This document shows, piece by piece, positions 42,906-51,577 of a stretch of DNA of 57,274 nucleotides. The notes beneath the pieces are model-generated. The model was given only the letters and a program-made list of their open reading frames with translations, ran no database searches and had not been told where the DNA came from. How positions within the stretch are numbered: position 1 is the stretch's first letter; each line of letters starts with the position of its first letter. Source of the DNA: Oscillospiraceae bacterium (GTDB taxonomy: Bacteria > Bacillota > Clostridia > Oscillospirales > Ruminococcaceae); assembly GCA_017828935.1 (NCBI GenBank), contig JAGAUG010000085.1:1-57274 (forward strand), given 5' to 3'. Position numbers and translations under genes: made by a program.

Positions 42906-43181
42906 TTATTCATCGCGCATATTCGCAAAACATTCGCTACAATAGACTGGGCGACCTTCAGTTGGTTTAAAAGGAACCTTTGCTTCTTTGCCGCAATTAG
43001 CGCAACTTGCTGTATACATTTGTCTACCAGCTCTAGCTGCTTGTTTTTTAGCATCTCTGCATTCTTTACATCTTTGAGGTTCGTTTGTGAACCCTTTCTC
43101 AGCAAAGAATTCTTGTTCACCTGCTGTAAAAACAAATTCCTTTCCGCAATCTTTACAAACTAAAGTCTTGTCTTCGTACAT
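42906..43181 (-). CDS. Small double zinc-ribbon protein
   Basis: A 91-residue protein made of two four-cysteine modules. The first is CKDCGKEFVFTAGEQEFF...RCKECR (Cys 9, 12, 38, 41). The second is CANCGKEAKVPFKPTEG...CSECF. It matches the clostridial CxxC-type zinc-ribbon proteins of unknown function, probably nucleic-acid or protein binding. GAGGTAAAG lies before the ATG. It has its own promoter (43383-43411) and a leader of nearly 200 bases. An overlapping frame at 42902-43135 is a shadow. Confidence 0.85.
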   Translation of the reverse strand: MYEDKTLVCKDCGKEFVFTAGEQEFFAEKGFTNEPQRCKECRDAKKQAARAGRQMYTASCANCGKEAKVPFKPTEGRPVYCSECFANMRDE

Positions 43182-43376
43182 AACTACTTTACCTCGCTTA
43201 ACTGAATTAAATTAAAAATTAAATATTTACGCCCATTTACGGTAACGAACCGCATATTGAATATAATATTAAATATATATAAAACTAAATATAAATATCT
43301 TAAAATAGAATACACAACGCTCTCTTGAGCAAAGGGCACACGAAAATAATTCTTAAAAATCATTTTAACTACGCTA
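43182..43376 (-). promoter_or_regulatory. Long 5' leader of the zinc-ribbon gene
   Basis: About 195 untranslated bases separate the predicted start of transcription from the ATG. They contain GC-richer islands in an AT-rich setting, such as GTGCCCTTTGCTCAAGAGAG and CGGTTCGTTACCG (a small hairpin). No riboswitch class is recognised. A 75-codon frame at 43184-43411 overlaps the promoter and looks spurious. Confidence 0.4.
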
Positions 43377-43382
43377 TAAGAT

Positions 43383-43411
43383 ATTATAAGCGATAAAAAA
43401 CAAAAAGTCAA
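43383..43411 (-). promoter_or_regulatory. Predicted promoter of the zinc-ribbon gene
   Basis: On the reverse strand TTGACT (43411-43406), a 17-base spacer and TATAAT (43388-43383). Confidence 0.65.
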
Positions 43412-43586
43412 CTAATTTTTAATTATAAATAAAATAAAAGAAAATAGCTGGCTAATATTTGGTAATCGATTATAAAATAATGACAAGTTTTAAATAAATT
43501 TTAAGTGATATATATAAAAAATAACTTATAAATACGAAAATTATTTTAATAATAATATTATTTAAATAATTTTAAAAATTTTTTAT
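43412..43586. other. AT-rich gap without a gene
   Basis: Between the zinc-ribbon promoter and the terminator of the peptidase gene I see only AT-rich sequence with short palindromes such as AATAATATTATT. No gene or RNA motif is recognised. Confidence 0.5.
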
Positions 43587-43623
43587 AAAAATATCCGGCC
43601 TTTTTTAAAGACCGGATATTTTT
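43587..43623. terminator. Terminator of the C39-like peptidase gene
   Basis: AAAAATATCCGG (43587-43598) pairs with CCGGATATTTTT (43612-43623), with further internal pairing. It is flanked by A and T runs and usable in both directions. Confidence 0.85.
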
Positions 43624-43641
43624 AGCTGTCTTTAATTATTT

Positions 43642-44445
43642 TTAATTTTCTGTTTTTTTAGAAATACAAACATATTGCTGGATACTTTGGTTAGCAGGTA
43701 CGACATCGTGATCGAACCATTCGCCCATAAACCTTCTAACACTTCCGAATGTGTATCCATTTTGGTCGTGGTAATTAGTATCATATGGATCAGCAAAAAC
43801 CAAAACATGAGAAGTTGTGTCATCAGGGATACCCATATCATCATAACCGACGATAACTCTCCAATGTCCTCCAAATTCAACGTTTTCCACCAATATTACT
43901 GAGTTTTCTTTTAGTTTAGATTTAATAAACTTAGAAAGTTCTAGTGATGAATCAAACGACTTGCCGTTTGATTTTTGAGTATCGAAAGATGATGTTACGT
44001 TAAAACCTCTGTTTTTAAACGAATTTACAAGAGCCTCAGTAGTCGTTCCCCAAGAGCCATCTTCCCTTGGGTTTCTTGGACTTCTTGTGTCCATTTCTTT
44101 TACTAGGGCGTTTTCTGATACATCACATACACCAAAATGATTAAGAGCCATCACAGCACAAGCAGCTCCGCATGACCAACCTGAAGTTTGTTGGTATGTT
44201 TTAAACTTATCTAATTTAACAAGTGTATTTGTTGGAGATGTATTATAAAAATCAATGCATTTATAATACGGAGAATTTGGAATATTTGCCTTGCCCTCTT
44301 GATCTACGGCTGCAGCACCTAAAATTTTGTTGTCAACAGCTTCAAGTATTGGAATCTTGCTTTCGTTTGCTGCGACAGATATTAAACATAAATTAGTCGC
44401 TAAAACAGCTGTTAATCCTGAAAAAATAACTTTTTTTGTTTTCGT
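43642..44445 (-). CDS. Secreted C39-like cysteine peptidase, apparent ACG start
   Basis: The frame is open from 44448 to the stop at 43642. It reads T/M-KTKKVIFSGLTAVLATN then LCLISVAANES, a textbook signal peptide, with ACG (44445-44443) where ATG is expected. AAAGGAG lies 11 bases upstream and an in-frame TAA at 44451-44449 rules out an earlier start. The mature part has the papain-like C39_2 pattern: QTSGWSCGAACAVMALNHFG with the catalytic Cys, HWRVIVGYD with the His, and LVFADPYD with the Asp. The first ordinary start (GTG 44154) would lose both signal peptide and catalytic Cys, so it cannot give an active enzyme. Full length is 267 residues. Substrate is unknown. Confidence 0.8.
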   Translation of the reverse strand, partial: TKTKKVIFSGLTAVLATNLCLISVAANESKIPILEAVDNKILGAAAVDQEGKANIPNSPYYKCIDFYNTSPTNTLVKLDKFKTYQQTSGWSCGAACAVMALNHFGVCDVSENALVKEMDTRSPRNPREDGSWGTTTEALVNSFKNRGFNVTSSFDTQKSNGKSFDSSLELSKFIKSKLKENSVILVENVEFGGHWRVIVGYDDMGIPDDTTSHVLVFADPYDTNYHDQNGYTFGSVRRFMGEWFDHDVVPANQSIQQYVCISKKTEN

Positions 44446-44473
44446 AACTTAAAAAACTCCTTTGTTTATAGTT

Positions 44474-44540
44474 ACTTGTAAAAATTTGTGTTATCAAAAA
44501 ACAAAGAATAATAAATATTCTTGCGATAACTCTTACAAGT
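44474..44540 (-). promoter_or_regulatory. Nested stem-loop leader of the C39-like peptidase gene
   Basis: Three nested pairings are visible: ACTTGTAA (44474-44481) with TTACAAGT (44533-44540), GTTATC (44490-44495) with GATAAC (44525-44530), and AAGAAT (44504-44509) with ATTCTT (44517-44522). The element ends about 11 bases before the ribosome site, so it could control translation. No known class is recognised. Confidence 0.55.
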
Positions 44541-44622
44541 GTAAATTATAAATTATAAATTAATTAAAGACTGATTAAAAAAACATATTATATATAATTT
44601 GTTAAAAATAAGCTCTAAATAT

Positions 44623-44651
44623 ATAATAATATGTATTTTTGGAAAAGTCAA
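44623..44651 (-). promoter_or_regulatory. Predicted promoter of the C39-like peptidase gene
   Basis: On the reverse strand TTGACT (44651-44646), a 17-base spacer and TATTAT (44628-44623). It gives a leader of about 170 bases. Confidence 0.6.
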
Positions 44652-44817
44652 GAATTTGTAAAAAAAACAAAAAATTTATTTTATTTTTGTTATATATTAT
44701 CTTAACACGGCATTACAAAAAAATATTTCAAAAATATTTGAATTTTTATAGAATCTTAATTAAAAAAACAGTATTTGAATTAATAATAAAATTTAATAAT
44801 AATTTTGGTATGAACAG

Positions 44818-44846
44818 TTGAAAAAATATTAATATTGGGTTATAAT
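44818..44846 (+). promoter_or_regulatory. Predicted promoter of fba
   Basis: TTGAAA (44818-44823), a 17-base spacer and TATAAT (44841-44846), 57 bases before the ATG. Between 44652 and 44817 I see only AT-rich sequence. Confidence 0.6.
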
Positions 44847-44903
44847 TATAAGTAGTCAAAGAGCACTAATTAAATTTATTGATAGTTTTAGGAGAGTAAT
44901 GAA

Positions 44904-45749
44904 ATGTTGGTTACAGGTAAAGAAATTTTAGACAAAGCTAATAAAGAAAACATTGCTGTCGGAGCTTTTAATATTAATAACATGGAATGCTTACAAGCTG
45001 TTATCGCGGCAGCAGAAAAAAAACAATCAGCAGTTATAATTCAAACATCAGAAGGAGCAATAAAATACGCCGGTTTAGATTATTTGGCTTCGATGGTGAA
45101 GCTTGCTGCTCAAAAAGCCAGCGTTCCCATCGCGCTACACTTAGATCACGGAACGACTTACGAAACAATTATAAACTGTATCGTTAGCGGGTGGACTTCA
45201 GTAATGTTTGACGGTTCGCACTACGATTTAGAAAATAATATAAAATATACCAAAGAAATCGTGAAAGTTGCTCACGCTTGCGGAGTAAGCGTTGAAGCTG
45301 AGCTTGGTAGACTTTCTGGAGTTGAAGACCAAATCGCTGTCGACGAAAAAGACGTAATGTTTACGGATCCTAATCAAGCAAAAATTTTTGTTCAAGAAAC
45401 AGGTGTAGATTCGTTAGCGATCGCGATCGGTACGGCTCACGGAGTTTATAAAGGCGAACCTAAATTAGATTTCGAAAGACTTTTGGAGATAAAGTCTTTG
45501 TTAAAGATGCCGATAGTTCTACACGGCGCCTCAGGAATTAGCGCTGAAGATCTAAAAAAAGCTATTAAATTAGGAGTTAACAAAATTAATATAGATACAG
45601 ATATAAGACTAGCTTTTAAACAAGGTTTTGAAGAAGTGTTGAAAAATAAACCAGAAGAGTTTGACCCTAGAAAGCTTTGTGGGTCGGCGCGAGAAAAAGT
45701 CCAAAAAGTTGTTGAAAATAAAATAGATATATTTAGCTTAAATATTTAA
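44904..45749 (+). CDS. fba: Class II fructose-1,6-bisphosphate aldolase
   Basis: A zinc-dependent aldolase of glycolysis/gluconeogenesis. The 281 residues show VGAFNINNMECLQAVIAAAE, the catalytic and zinc region HLDHGTTYE (about 80), FDGSHYDLENNI, VEAELGRLSG, GTAHGVYKG (zinc His), VLHGASGI (zinc His) and KINIDTDIR. A tagatose-bisphosphate aldolase role is possible, since the families overlap. AGGAGAG precedes the ATG. It has its own promoter. Confidence 0.92.
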   Translation: MLVTGKEILDKANKENIAVGAFNINNMECLQAVIAAAEKKQSAVIIQTSEGAIKYAGLDYLASMVKLAAQKASVPIALHLDHGTTYETIINCIVSGWTSVMFDGSHYDLENNIKYTKEIVKVAHACGVSVEAELGRLSGVEDQIAVDEKDVMFTDPNQAKIFVQETGVDSLAIAIGTAHGVYKGEPKLDFERLLEIKSLLKMPIVLHGASGISAEDLKKAIKLGVNKINIDTDIRLAFKQGFEEVLKNKPEEFDPRKLCGSAREKVQKVVENKIDIFSLNI

Positions 45750-45778
45750 ATTTTGACACGAAAGGTTGGGTTATATTT

Positions 45779-47053
45779 TTGACTTCCAATATATTTAAGT
45801 GGGCAATAATGATTTTATTAATTGTCTTATCTGCGTTTTTTTCTTCGTCTGAAATGGCCATTACGAGTTTTAATAGGATGAGACTAAAAAACAAAGCCGA
45901 AGACGGAAATAAAAAAGCAACAAGAGCGCTAGAGTTAGCAAATAATTTTGATAAGACAATTTCGAGTATCTTGATCGGGAATACTATTGTTAATTTAGCG
46001 ACAACGTCGATCGTAACTGTCTTGTTTATAGATATGTTTGGTTCTTCGGTTGGGCCTTTAATAGCTACGATTTTTATAAGTGTTGTAGTTTTGATTTTTG
46101 GTGAAATTTTACCTAAAAGCTACGCAAAAGAAAAAGCTGATAGCTATGTTATGAAAGCTTCGGGGGTACTATCTTTTTTCGTAATGATTTTAAATCCGAT
46201 TACGATTTTATTTTTGTGGCTCAGACAGCTGATGAATAAATTTTTAAACAACGAAAACAAAACAGAAGACGGGATGACTGAAGCTGAGCTCAAGTGTATG
46301 ATAGACGAAATCGAACATCAAGGTGGGTTAGAAAAAGACGAGAGCGAATTAGTACAAATGGCGCTCGATTTTGATGAGATAACAGTCGAAGAAATTTTAA
46401 CGCCGCGCGTTGATATGATAGCCATCGAAATAAACGAATCGATAGAAAATATTCAAAAAATATTGATGTCAGAAAAGTTTTCGAGAATACCTGTTTACGA
46501 CAAAACAATAGATAATATCGTAGGTATCTTATTAGAAAGAGAATTTTTTAAGAGTAAGGTTTTAACTAATGATTTTAATATAAAAGAAAATATCCAAAAG
46601 CCTTTATTTGTTCCCCAATGGATGAAAATATCTGATGTTTTAAAAGAGCTCCAAAGAAAGAAGACTCATATGGCAATTGTTGCTGACGAACACGGAGGAA
46701 CGATGGGCTTAGTAACGATGGAAGATTTGTTAGAAGAGCTTGTTGGAGAAATTTGGGATGAATACGACGAAGTAGAACAAAATATTATAAAAATAGACGA
46801 TCAAACATACGAAGTAGAAGGTTCGATGAATATAAAAAGCATGATGGAATATTTGGATTTTTCTACAAAACATTTTGAGCCGGAGGGAAACACTGTTGGA
46901 GGTTGGGTGATGGCTCAGCTTCACAAAATATCTAAAAAAGGCGACTCTTTTGAATATAAAAATATGACGGTTACAATAAAAGAAATTGTTGATCAAAGAG
47001 TTACAAAAGTTATCGTAAAAATTAAGCCGATAGAGATAGAGCCAGAGAAATAA
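45779..47053 (+). CDS. HlyC/CorC-family membrane protein (DUF21-CBS-CorC)
   Basis: A 424-residue integral membrane protein. The N-terminal DUF21 domain has about four hydrophobic segments (IMILLIVLSAFFSSSEMAIT; LFIDMFGSSVGPLIATIF). A CBS pair follows (about 200-325; EEILTPRVDMIAI, MAIVADEHGGTMGLVTMEDL). The C-terminal CorC_HlyC domain ends it. Relatives affect magnesium or cobalt export; hemolysin labels are historical. It starts at TTG with AAAGGTTGGG upstream. Confidence 0.9.
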   Translation: MTSNIFKWAIMILLIVLSAFFSSSEMAITSFNRMRLKNKAEDGNKKATRALELANNFDKTISSILIGNTIVNLATTSIVTVLFIDMFGSSVGPLIATIFISVVVLIFGEILPKSYAKEKADSYVMKASGVLSFFVMILNPITILFLWLRQLMNKFLNNENKTEDGMTEAELKCMIDEIEHQGGLEKDESELVQMALDFDEITVEEILTPRVDMIAIEINESIENIQKILMSEKFSRIPVYDKTIDNIVGILLEREFFKSKVLTNDFNIKENIQKPLFVPQWMKISDVLKELQRKKTHMAIVADEHGGTMGLVTMEDLLEELVGEIWDEYDEVEQNIIKIDDQTYEVEGSMNIKSMMEYLDFSTKHFEPEGNTVGGWVMAQLHKISKKGDSFEYKNMTVTIKEIVDQRVTKVIVKIKPIEIEPEK

Positions 47054-47081
47054 ATCAAAAGCCGGGAGATAAAAAAATTCG

Positions 47082-49139
47082 ATGAAAAGAATATTATTTT
47101 ATGTTAGTATAACGTTATTTATATCTATTTTTGTAGCGTCATTTTTAAGTTTTAACGTAAATATCTTAACAAGTTTGGTCTTAATGATAACGCTACTGCC
47201 AATTTGTTGGTTGCTTAAAAATAGACTAAATATTAAAGTTTTATTAATTTTATTACTTACAGTTTCTTTTGGTTTATTTTCTTACGCTCTAAAAGATAGC
47301 TTTGAATTTAATAAATTATTAGCTTTAGACGGGAAAGAAGCTACAATAGAGGCTACGGTTGTATCAGCTCCGGCTTTTAGCGAAACTGGAGTTGTTTGTG
47401 ATGTTAGAGTCGATAAGATTTTTGTTGCGGGAGTATATAAAAAATTCAAGGCGAAACTTTATCTAAAAGATGAAGTTTCACTTGAGCCTTATTCTAAGTT
47501 TAAAGCTAAAGTAAAATGTTTTAGTCCATATTTAAACAGTCCGGATAAATTAAAAAGATATTACAAGTCTAAGAGTCAGGCGATAGCTTTTTCTAGCTAC
47601 AGTGATCAAGGATTCAGATGGCTTAAAAACAAGTCTGAGATAGAAATTTTACCCAAAGCTGTCTTAGAAGTTAAGCAATATTTTAAAAAAAATTTAACCA
47701 AGTGTTATAAAAACGATCAGGGTAACTTGATGATCGGATTTTTATTAGGAGACAAAACAGGGATTGATTACTTAACAAAAAGAAGTTTTAGTTTATCTGG
47801 GATCTCTCATCTGTTGGCTGTTTCAGGACTTCATTTGACGATTTTAATACAAACAGTTTATAGTTTTTTAAATTCTATTAAATTTGGAAGAAAAAAATCT
47901 ATTTTGGCTACGATTGCTTTTACATTGTTTTTTATGGCTCTTACGGGCTTTGCGCCCTCGGCGGTTAGAGCTGGAATTATGAATATTATTTGTTTGGTTG
48001 GTCAAATAATTGGTCGAGAATCTGATTCGCTCAGTGCCCTAGGGCTCGCTATTATTATTATTTTAATAAAAGATCCGTTTTCGGCTTTAGATCTAGGGCT
48101 TCAGCTTTCTTTTTTGGCGACTTTGAGTATAATAATATTTAGACCAAAAGTATATAATTTTATTTACAAACCATTAGTTAAAATAAAAAATAATAAAATA
48201 AACAAGATAGATAAATTTATTTGCGATACTTTAGCTGTATCTATTTCGGCGTTAGTTTTGACTTCGCCGGTTACGGTTATTGAGTTTGGGCGACTTTCTT
48301 TAGTTGCTCCGATTACGAATATAATTTTAACGCCAGTTGTTAGTCCAACTTTGATTTTTATTGCGCTGACTGCTATTTTTGGCGGAATAAAATTTTTAGA
48401 TGTTATTTATAAAATTTTTGCGTTGTTTAGTTCGATCGGAGTTGGAATAATTAAACATATAGCTGAAATAATGTCAAGCTTGCCTTTTTCGTCTATATCT
48501 ATTAATCAAAAATATTTATACATATGTTTTATATCTTTTTTAGTATTATTTTTAGTTAATAAATATATATTAAAAAATAAAAATTTAAATAAATATATAT
48601 ATTTATTTAGCTTGATTATTTTTTTAGTTGGAAGGCTATCTAACGATATTATTATGTTTGGCTATATAAACTTTGAAGATATAAGCGAAGACAGTAGTAA
48701 GAATAAAAAAAATTTAGATAATAAAAATTATATTATTTCAGATTCAAAAGTTTCTGTTGCGATTTTGAGAGAGTCTGAGAAATATTTGATTCCTAATATT
48801 GACGACAAGATGAAATTATTAGGACTAAGTCAATTAGATTATGTTATTATAAGTTCAAAAATCGAAATAGACGATATAATAAAAATTATATCAGTTTGTA
48901 AGCCTAAAAAACTTATAGCTGACAAAAATACTATTAGTTTAATTTATAAAAATATTTCGAATACAAATAAAAATTTTAAATTTGTTAACGAAAAAGAACA
49001 TGTATATATATATCAAAAAAATATTTTTAAAAATAATAAAACTTTAGTTTCTGTTTTGAAAAATAATAATATTATAATTAAAAACAATGCTGGTAGAATT
49101 AGTGTAATAAATAAAGAAAATACGTTGGAGGATTATTAA
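47082..49139 (+). CDS. comEC: ComEC/Rec2 DNA-uptake channel
   Basis: ComEC carries transforming single-stranded DNA across the membrane. The N-terminal OB-like domain (about 80-180) is followed by the competence core with HLLAVSGLHLTILIQ (about 243) and many membrane helices up to about residue 500. The C-terminal 150 residues sit where the metallo-beta-lactamase nuclease domain belongs, but no HxHxDH motif is present and the stretch is Lys/Asn-rich. The nuclease domain looks decayed or lost. It ends 1 base before recA and is probably co-transcribed with it. Confidence 0.9.
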   Translation: MKRILFYVSITLFISIFVASFLSFNVNILTSLVLMITLLPICWLLKNRLNIKVLLILLLTVSFGLFSYALKDSFEFNKLLALDGKEATIEATVVSAPAFSETGVVCDVRVDKIFVAGVYKKFKAKLYLKDEVSLEPYSKFKAKVKCFSPYLNSPDKLKRYYKSKSQAIAFSSYSDQGFRWLKNKSEIEILPKAVLEVKQYFKKNLTKCYKNDQGNLMIGFLLGDKTGIDYLTKRSFSLSGISHLLAVSGLHLTILIQTVYSFLNSIKFGRKKSILATIAFTLFFMALTGFAPSAVRAGIMNIICLVGQIIGRESDSLSALGLAIIIILIKDPFSALDLGLQLSFLATLSIIIFRPKVYNFIYKPLVKIKNNKINKIDKFICDTLAVSISALVLTSPVTVIEFGRLSLVAPITNIILTPVVSPTLIFIALTAIFGGIKFLDVIYKIFALFSSIGVGIIKHIAEIMSSLPFSSISINQKYLYICFISFLVLFLVNKYILKNKNLNKYIYLFSLIIFLVGRLSNDIIMFGYINFEDISEDSSKNKKNLDNKNYIISDSKVSVAILRESEKYLIPNIDDKMKLLGLSQLDYVIISSKIEIDDIIKIISVCKPKKLIADKNTISLIYKNISNTNKNFKFVNEKEHVYIYQKNIFKNNKTLVSVLKNNNIIIKNNAGRISVINKENTLEDY

Positions 49140-49140
49140 A

Positions 49141-50199
49141 ATGACGAGTGAAAGAGAAAAAGCGCTTGAGACAGCTATATCGAGGATCGAGCGTCAATTT
49201 GGAAAAGGCGCTATAATGAAATTAGGTCAAACGGCTTTTAACGTCGAAGCGATTTCGACTGGTTCGATAGGTTTAGACGTTGCGCTGGGGATTGGCGGAG
49301 TTCCAAAAGGGCGAATAATTGAAATTTATGGACCTGAGAGTTCAGGTAAGACAACTGTGGCTCTTCATGTTGTTGCTCAAGCTCAGCAAAACGGCGGAGA
49401 AGCGGCGTTTATAGATGTTGAACACGCTTTAGATCCAAAGTACGCAAAGGCTCTTGGGGTTGATATAGATTCGCTTCTTGTATCTCAGCCAGATACAGGC
49501 GAGCAAGCTTTAGAGATCGCTGAGGCGTTGGTTAGATCTGGCGCGATTGATATAATTATTATTGACTCTGTTGCTGCTATGGTTCCTAGACAAGAAATCG
49601 AAGGTGAGATGGGCGACGCCCACGTTGGACTTCAAGCTAGGCTTATGTCTCAGGCTTTAAGAAAACTAACGGGAATTGTTTCTAAAACAAACTGCGTTGT
49701 AATATTTATAAATCAACTAAGAGAAAAAGTCGGAATGGTCTATGGTAACCCGGAAACAACTCCGGGAGGTAGAGCGCTCAAGTTTTATTCGTCTGTTAGA
49801 CTAGAGATAAGACGTGTTGAGAGTCTTAAGAGTGGAACTGACGTTGTAGGTAACAGAACTAGATGTAAAGTCGTAAAAAATAAAGTTGCGCCTCCGTTTA
49901 AAGATACAGAATTTGATATCATGTACGGGCAAGGAATTTCGAGAGAAGGCGAAATTGTCGATATGGGTGTAAAGCTCGGAATTGTTAACAAAAGTGGAGC
50001 TTGGTTTAGTTATAAAGATTTAAGATGGCAAGGTAGAGATAACGTCAAAGAGCAACTTAAAAACGATAAAGACTTGATGAATGAGCTTGATAAATTAATT
50101 AGAGATAAATTACTAAAAAAAGATGATGATCAAGAAAGTATAGAAGACACTGAAGAATCTAAAAATTCTAAAGATTCTAAAAAATCTGAAGATAAATAA
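49141..50199 (+). CDS. recA: Recombinase RecA
   Basis: RecA forms filaments on single-stranded DNA for homologous recombination and triggers the SOS response. Walker A GPESSGKTT is at about residue 64. FIDVEHALDPKYAKALGVD, IIIIDSVAAMVP and FINQLREKVGMVYGNPETTPGG are intact. The 352-residue length is normal, and the acidic Ser/Lys tail (SKNSKDSKKSEDK) is expected. GGAGGATTATTAAA lies before the ATG. Its pairing with comEC, and dprA elsewhere in the window, supports transformation ability. Confidence 0.97.
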   Translation: MTSEREKALETAISRIERQFGKGAIMKLGQTAFNVEAISTGSIGLDVALGIGGVPKGRIIEIYGPESSGKTTVALHVVAQAQQNGGEAAFIDVEHALDPKYAKALGVDIDSLLVSQPDTGEQALEIAEALVRSGAIDIIIIDSVAAMVPRQEIEGEMGDAHVGLQARLMSQALRKLTGIVSKTNCVVIFINQLREKVGMVYGNPETTPGGRALKFYSSVRLEIRRVESLKSGTDVVGNRTRCKVVKNKVAPPFKDTEFDIMYGQGISREGEIVDMGVKLGIVNKSGAWFSYKDLRWQGRDNVKEQLKNDKDLMNELDKLIRDKLLKKDDDQESIEDTEESKNSKDSKKSEDK

Positions 50200-50233
50200 A
50201 AAAATTTAGAAACTAGAAAGAAGATAAAAAACT

Positions 50234-51553
50234 ATGGCGAGTAATAAAATAAGCGTAGGTTTAATTTCGCTCGGGTGTCCTAAAAACCAGGTCGACGCGG
50301 AAAGAATTTTGGCGATATTAAAAAATAAAAATTTTGAGATATCGACAAGTTATGATTATTGTGATATAATAATTATAAATACTTGCGCTTTTATTGAATC
50401 GGCTAAACAAGAGTCGATTAACGAAATTTTGAGTGTTTGTGATTTAAAAAATATAAATAAAAAATTAAAACTAATTGTTGTGACTGGATGTTTGGCTCAA
50501 AGATATAAAGAAGAACTTAAATTATTAATTCCTGAAGTTGATATAGTCGTAGGTTTAGGAGCCAACAAAGATATTGCAAATTTAATTTTAAAAGGACTTG
50601 AGGGCGATAAAAGACTATCTTTTCCGCCGGAAGACGAAATGATGATTTGCGGAGAGCGGGTTTTGACAACTCCGTCTCACTTTGCTTATTTAAAAATAGC
50701 TGACGGATGTAACAACAGGTGTACTTATTGTGCGATTCCGATGATTAGAGGTAATTATAGGAGCGTCCCGATGGAGCTCTTAATAAAAGAAGCTCAAGAA
50801 CTAGCTGGACGCGGCGTAAAAGAGCTTAATATAGTTGCTCAAGATGTTACTTACTATGGGTTTGATTTATATAAAAAATTAGCGTTGCCGGAGCTTTTAA
50901 AAAAACTTTCTGAAATATCAGGAATAGAATGGATAAGATTACTTTATTGCTATCCTGATAAGATTACAGACGAACTGATAGAAGAAATAGCAAGTAATAA
51001 TAAAATCGTAAAATATATAGATATCCCGTTTCAACACGTTAATAACGAGATGTTAAAAAAAATGAGAAGAAAAGGCGATAAAAAAGTAATTTTAGACGTA
51101 ATTTCGAAATTAAGAAAAAAAATACCGGATATTGTTATTAGATCTACTTTTATAGTTGGGTTTCCTGGAGAAACTCAAGAACAGTTTGAAGAGTTACTCG
51201 AGTTTGTTAAAGATATTAAACTTAATAGATTAGGTTGTTTTAAATATTCTCAAGAAGAAAATACACCAGCAGCTAGCTTCGAAAATCAAATTAGTCAAGA
51301 AATAAAAGACAAGAGATATGAAGCAATTTTAGAAGCTCAAGATCAGGTTGTCTTTGAGCTTCACGAGAAACAGAAAAATAAAAAATATAAAGTTTTAGTT
51401 GAAGGCTACGACGAAAAATCAAATATATACTATGGTCGGACTTATATGGATGCTCCGGAAATAGATGAGTATGTTGAATTTGATCTAGGTGAAGATTATG
51501 ATTATGATCAAGAATTGCCGAAGCCTGGGGACTTTTTAGATATTGTATTATAA
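50234..51553 (+). CDS. rimO: Ribosomal protein S12 methylthiotransferase RimO
   Basis: RimO is a radical-SAM enzyme that methylthiolates Asp of ribosomal protein S12. The N-terminal MTTase domain (GLISLGCPKNQVDAERIL with cluster Cys) is followed by the radical-SAM cluster CNNRCTYC (about 159-166) and a C-terminal TRAM domain. The short spelling GCPKNQVD separates RimO from MiaB. Length 439 is typical. Confidence 0.94.
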   Translation: MASNKISVGLISLGCPKNQVDAERILAILKNKNFEISTSYDYCDIIIINTCAFIESAKQESINEILSVCDLKNINKKLKLIVVTGCLAQRYKEELKLLIPEVDIVVGLGANKDIANLILKGLEGDKRLSFPPEDEMMICGERVLTTPSHFAYLKIADGCNNRCTYCAIPMIRGNYRSVPMELLIKEAQELAGRGVKELNIVAQDVTYYGFDLYKKLALPELLKKLSEISGIEWIRLLYCYPDKITDELIEEIASNNKIVKYIDIPFQHVNNEMLKKMRRKGDKKVILDVISKLRKKIPDIVIRSTFIVGFPGETQEQFEELLEFVKDIKLNRLGCFKYSQEENTPAASFENQISQEIKDKRYEAILEAQDQVVFELHEKQKNKKYKVLVEGYDEKSNIYYGRTYMDAPEIDEYVEFDLGEDYDYDQELPKPGDFLDIVL

Positions 51554-51577
51554 TATAAAAAATGAGGAGATTTTATT

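Noticed and set aside
43184..43411. 75-codon reverse frame upstream of the zinc-ribbon gene
   Set aside because: Its start lies in the -35/-10 region of the predicted promoter and the composition is that of random AT-rich sequence; more likely leader RNA.
44639..44821. 60-codon frame in the gap before fba, starting near the peptidase promoter
   Set aside because: It is Lys/Ile/Phe-rich low-complexity translation of AT-rich DNA with no ribosome site, and it overlaps predicted promoters on both strands.
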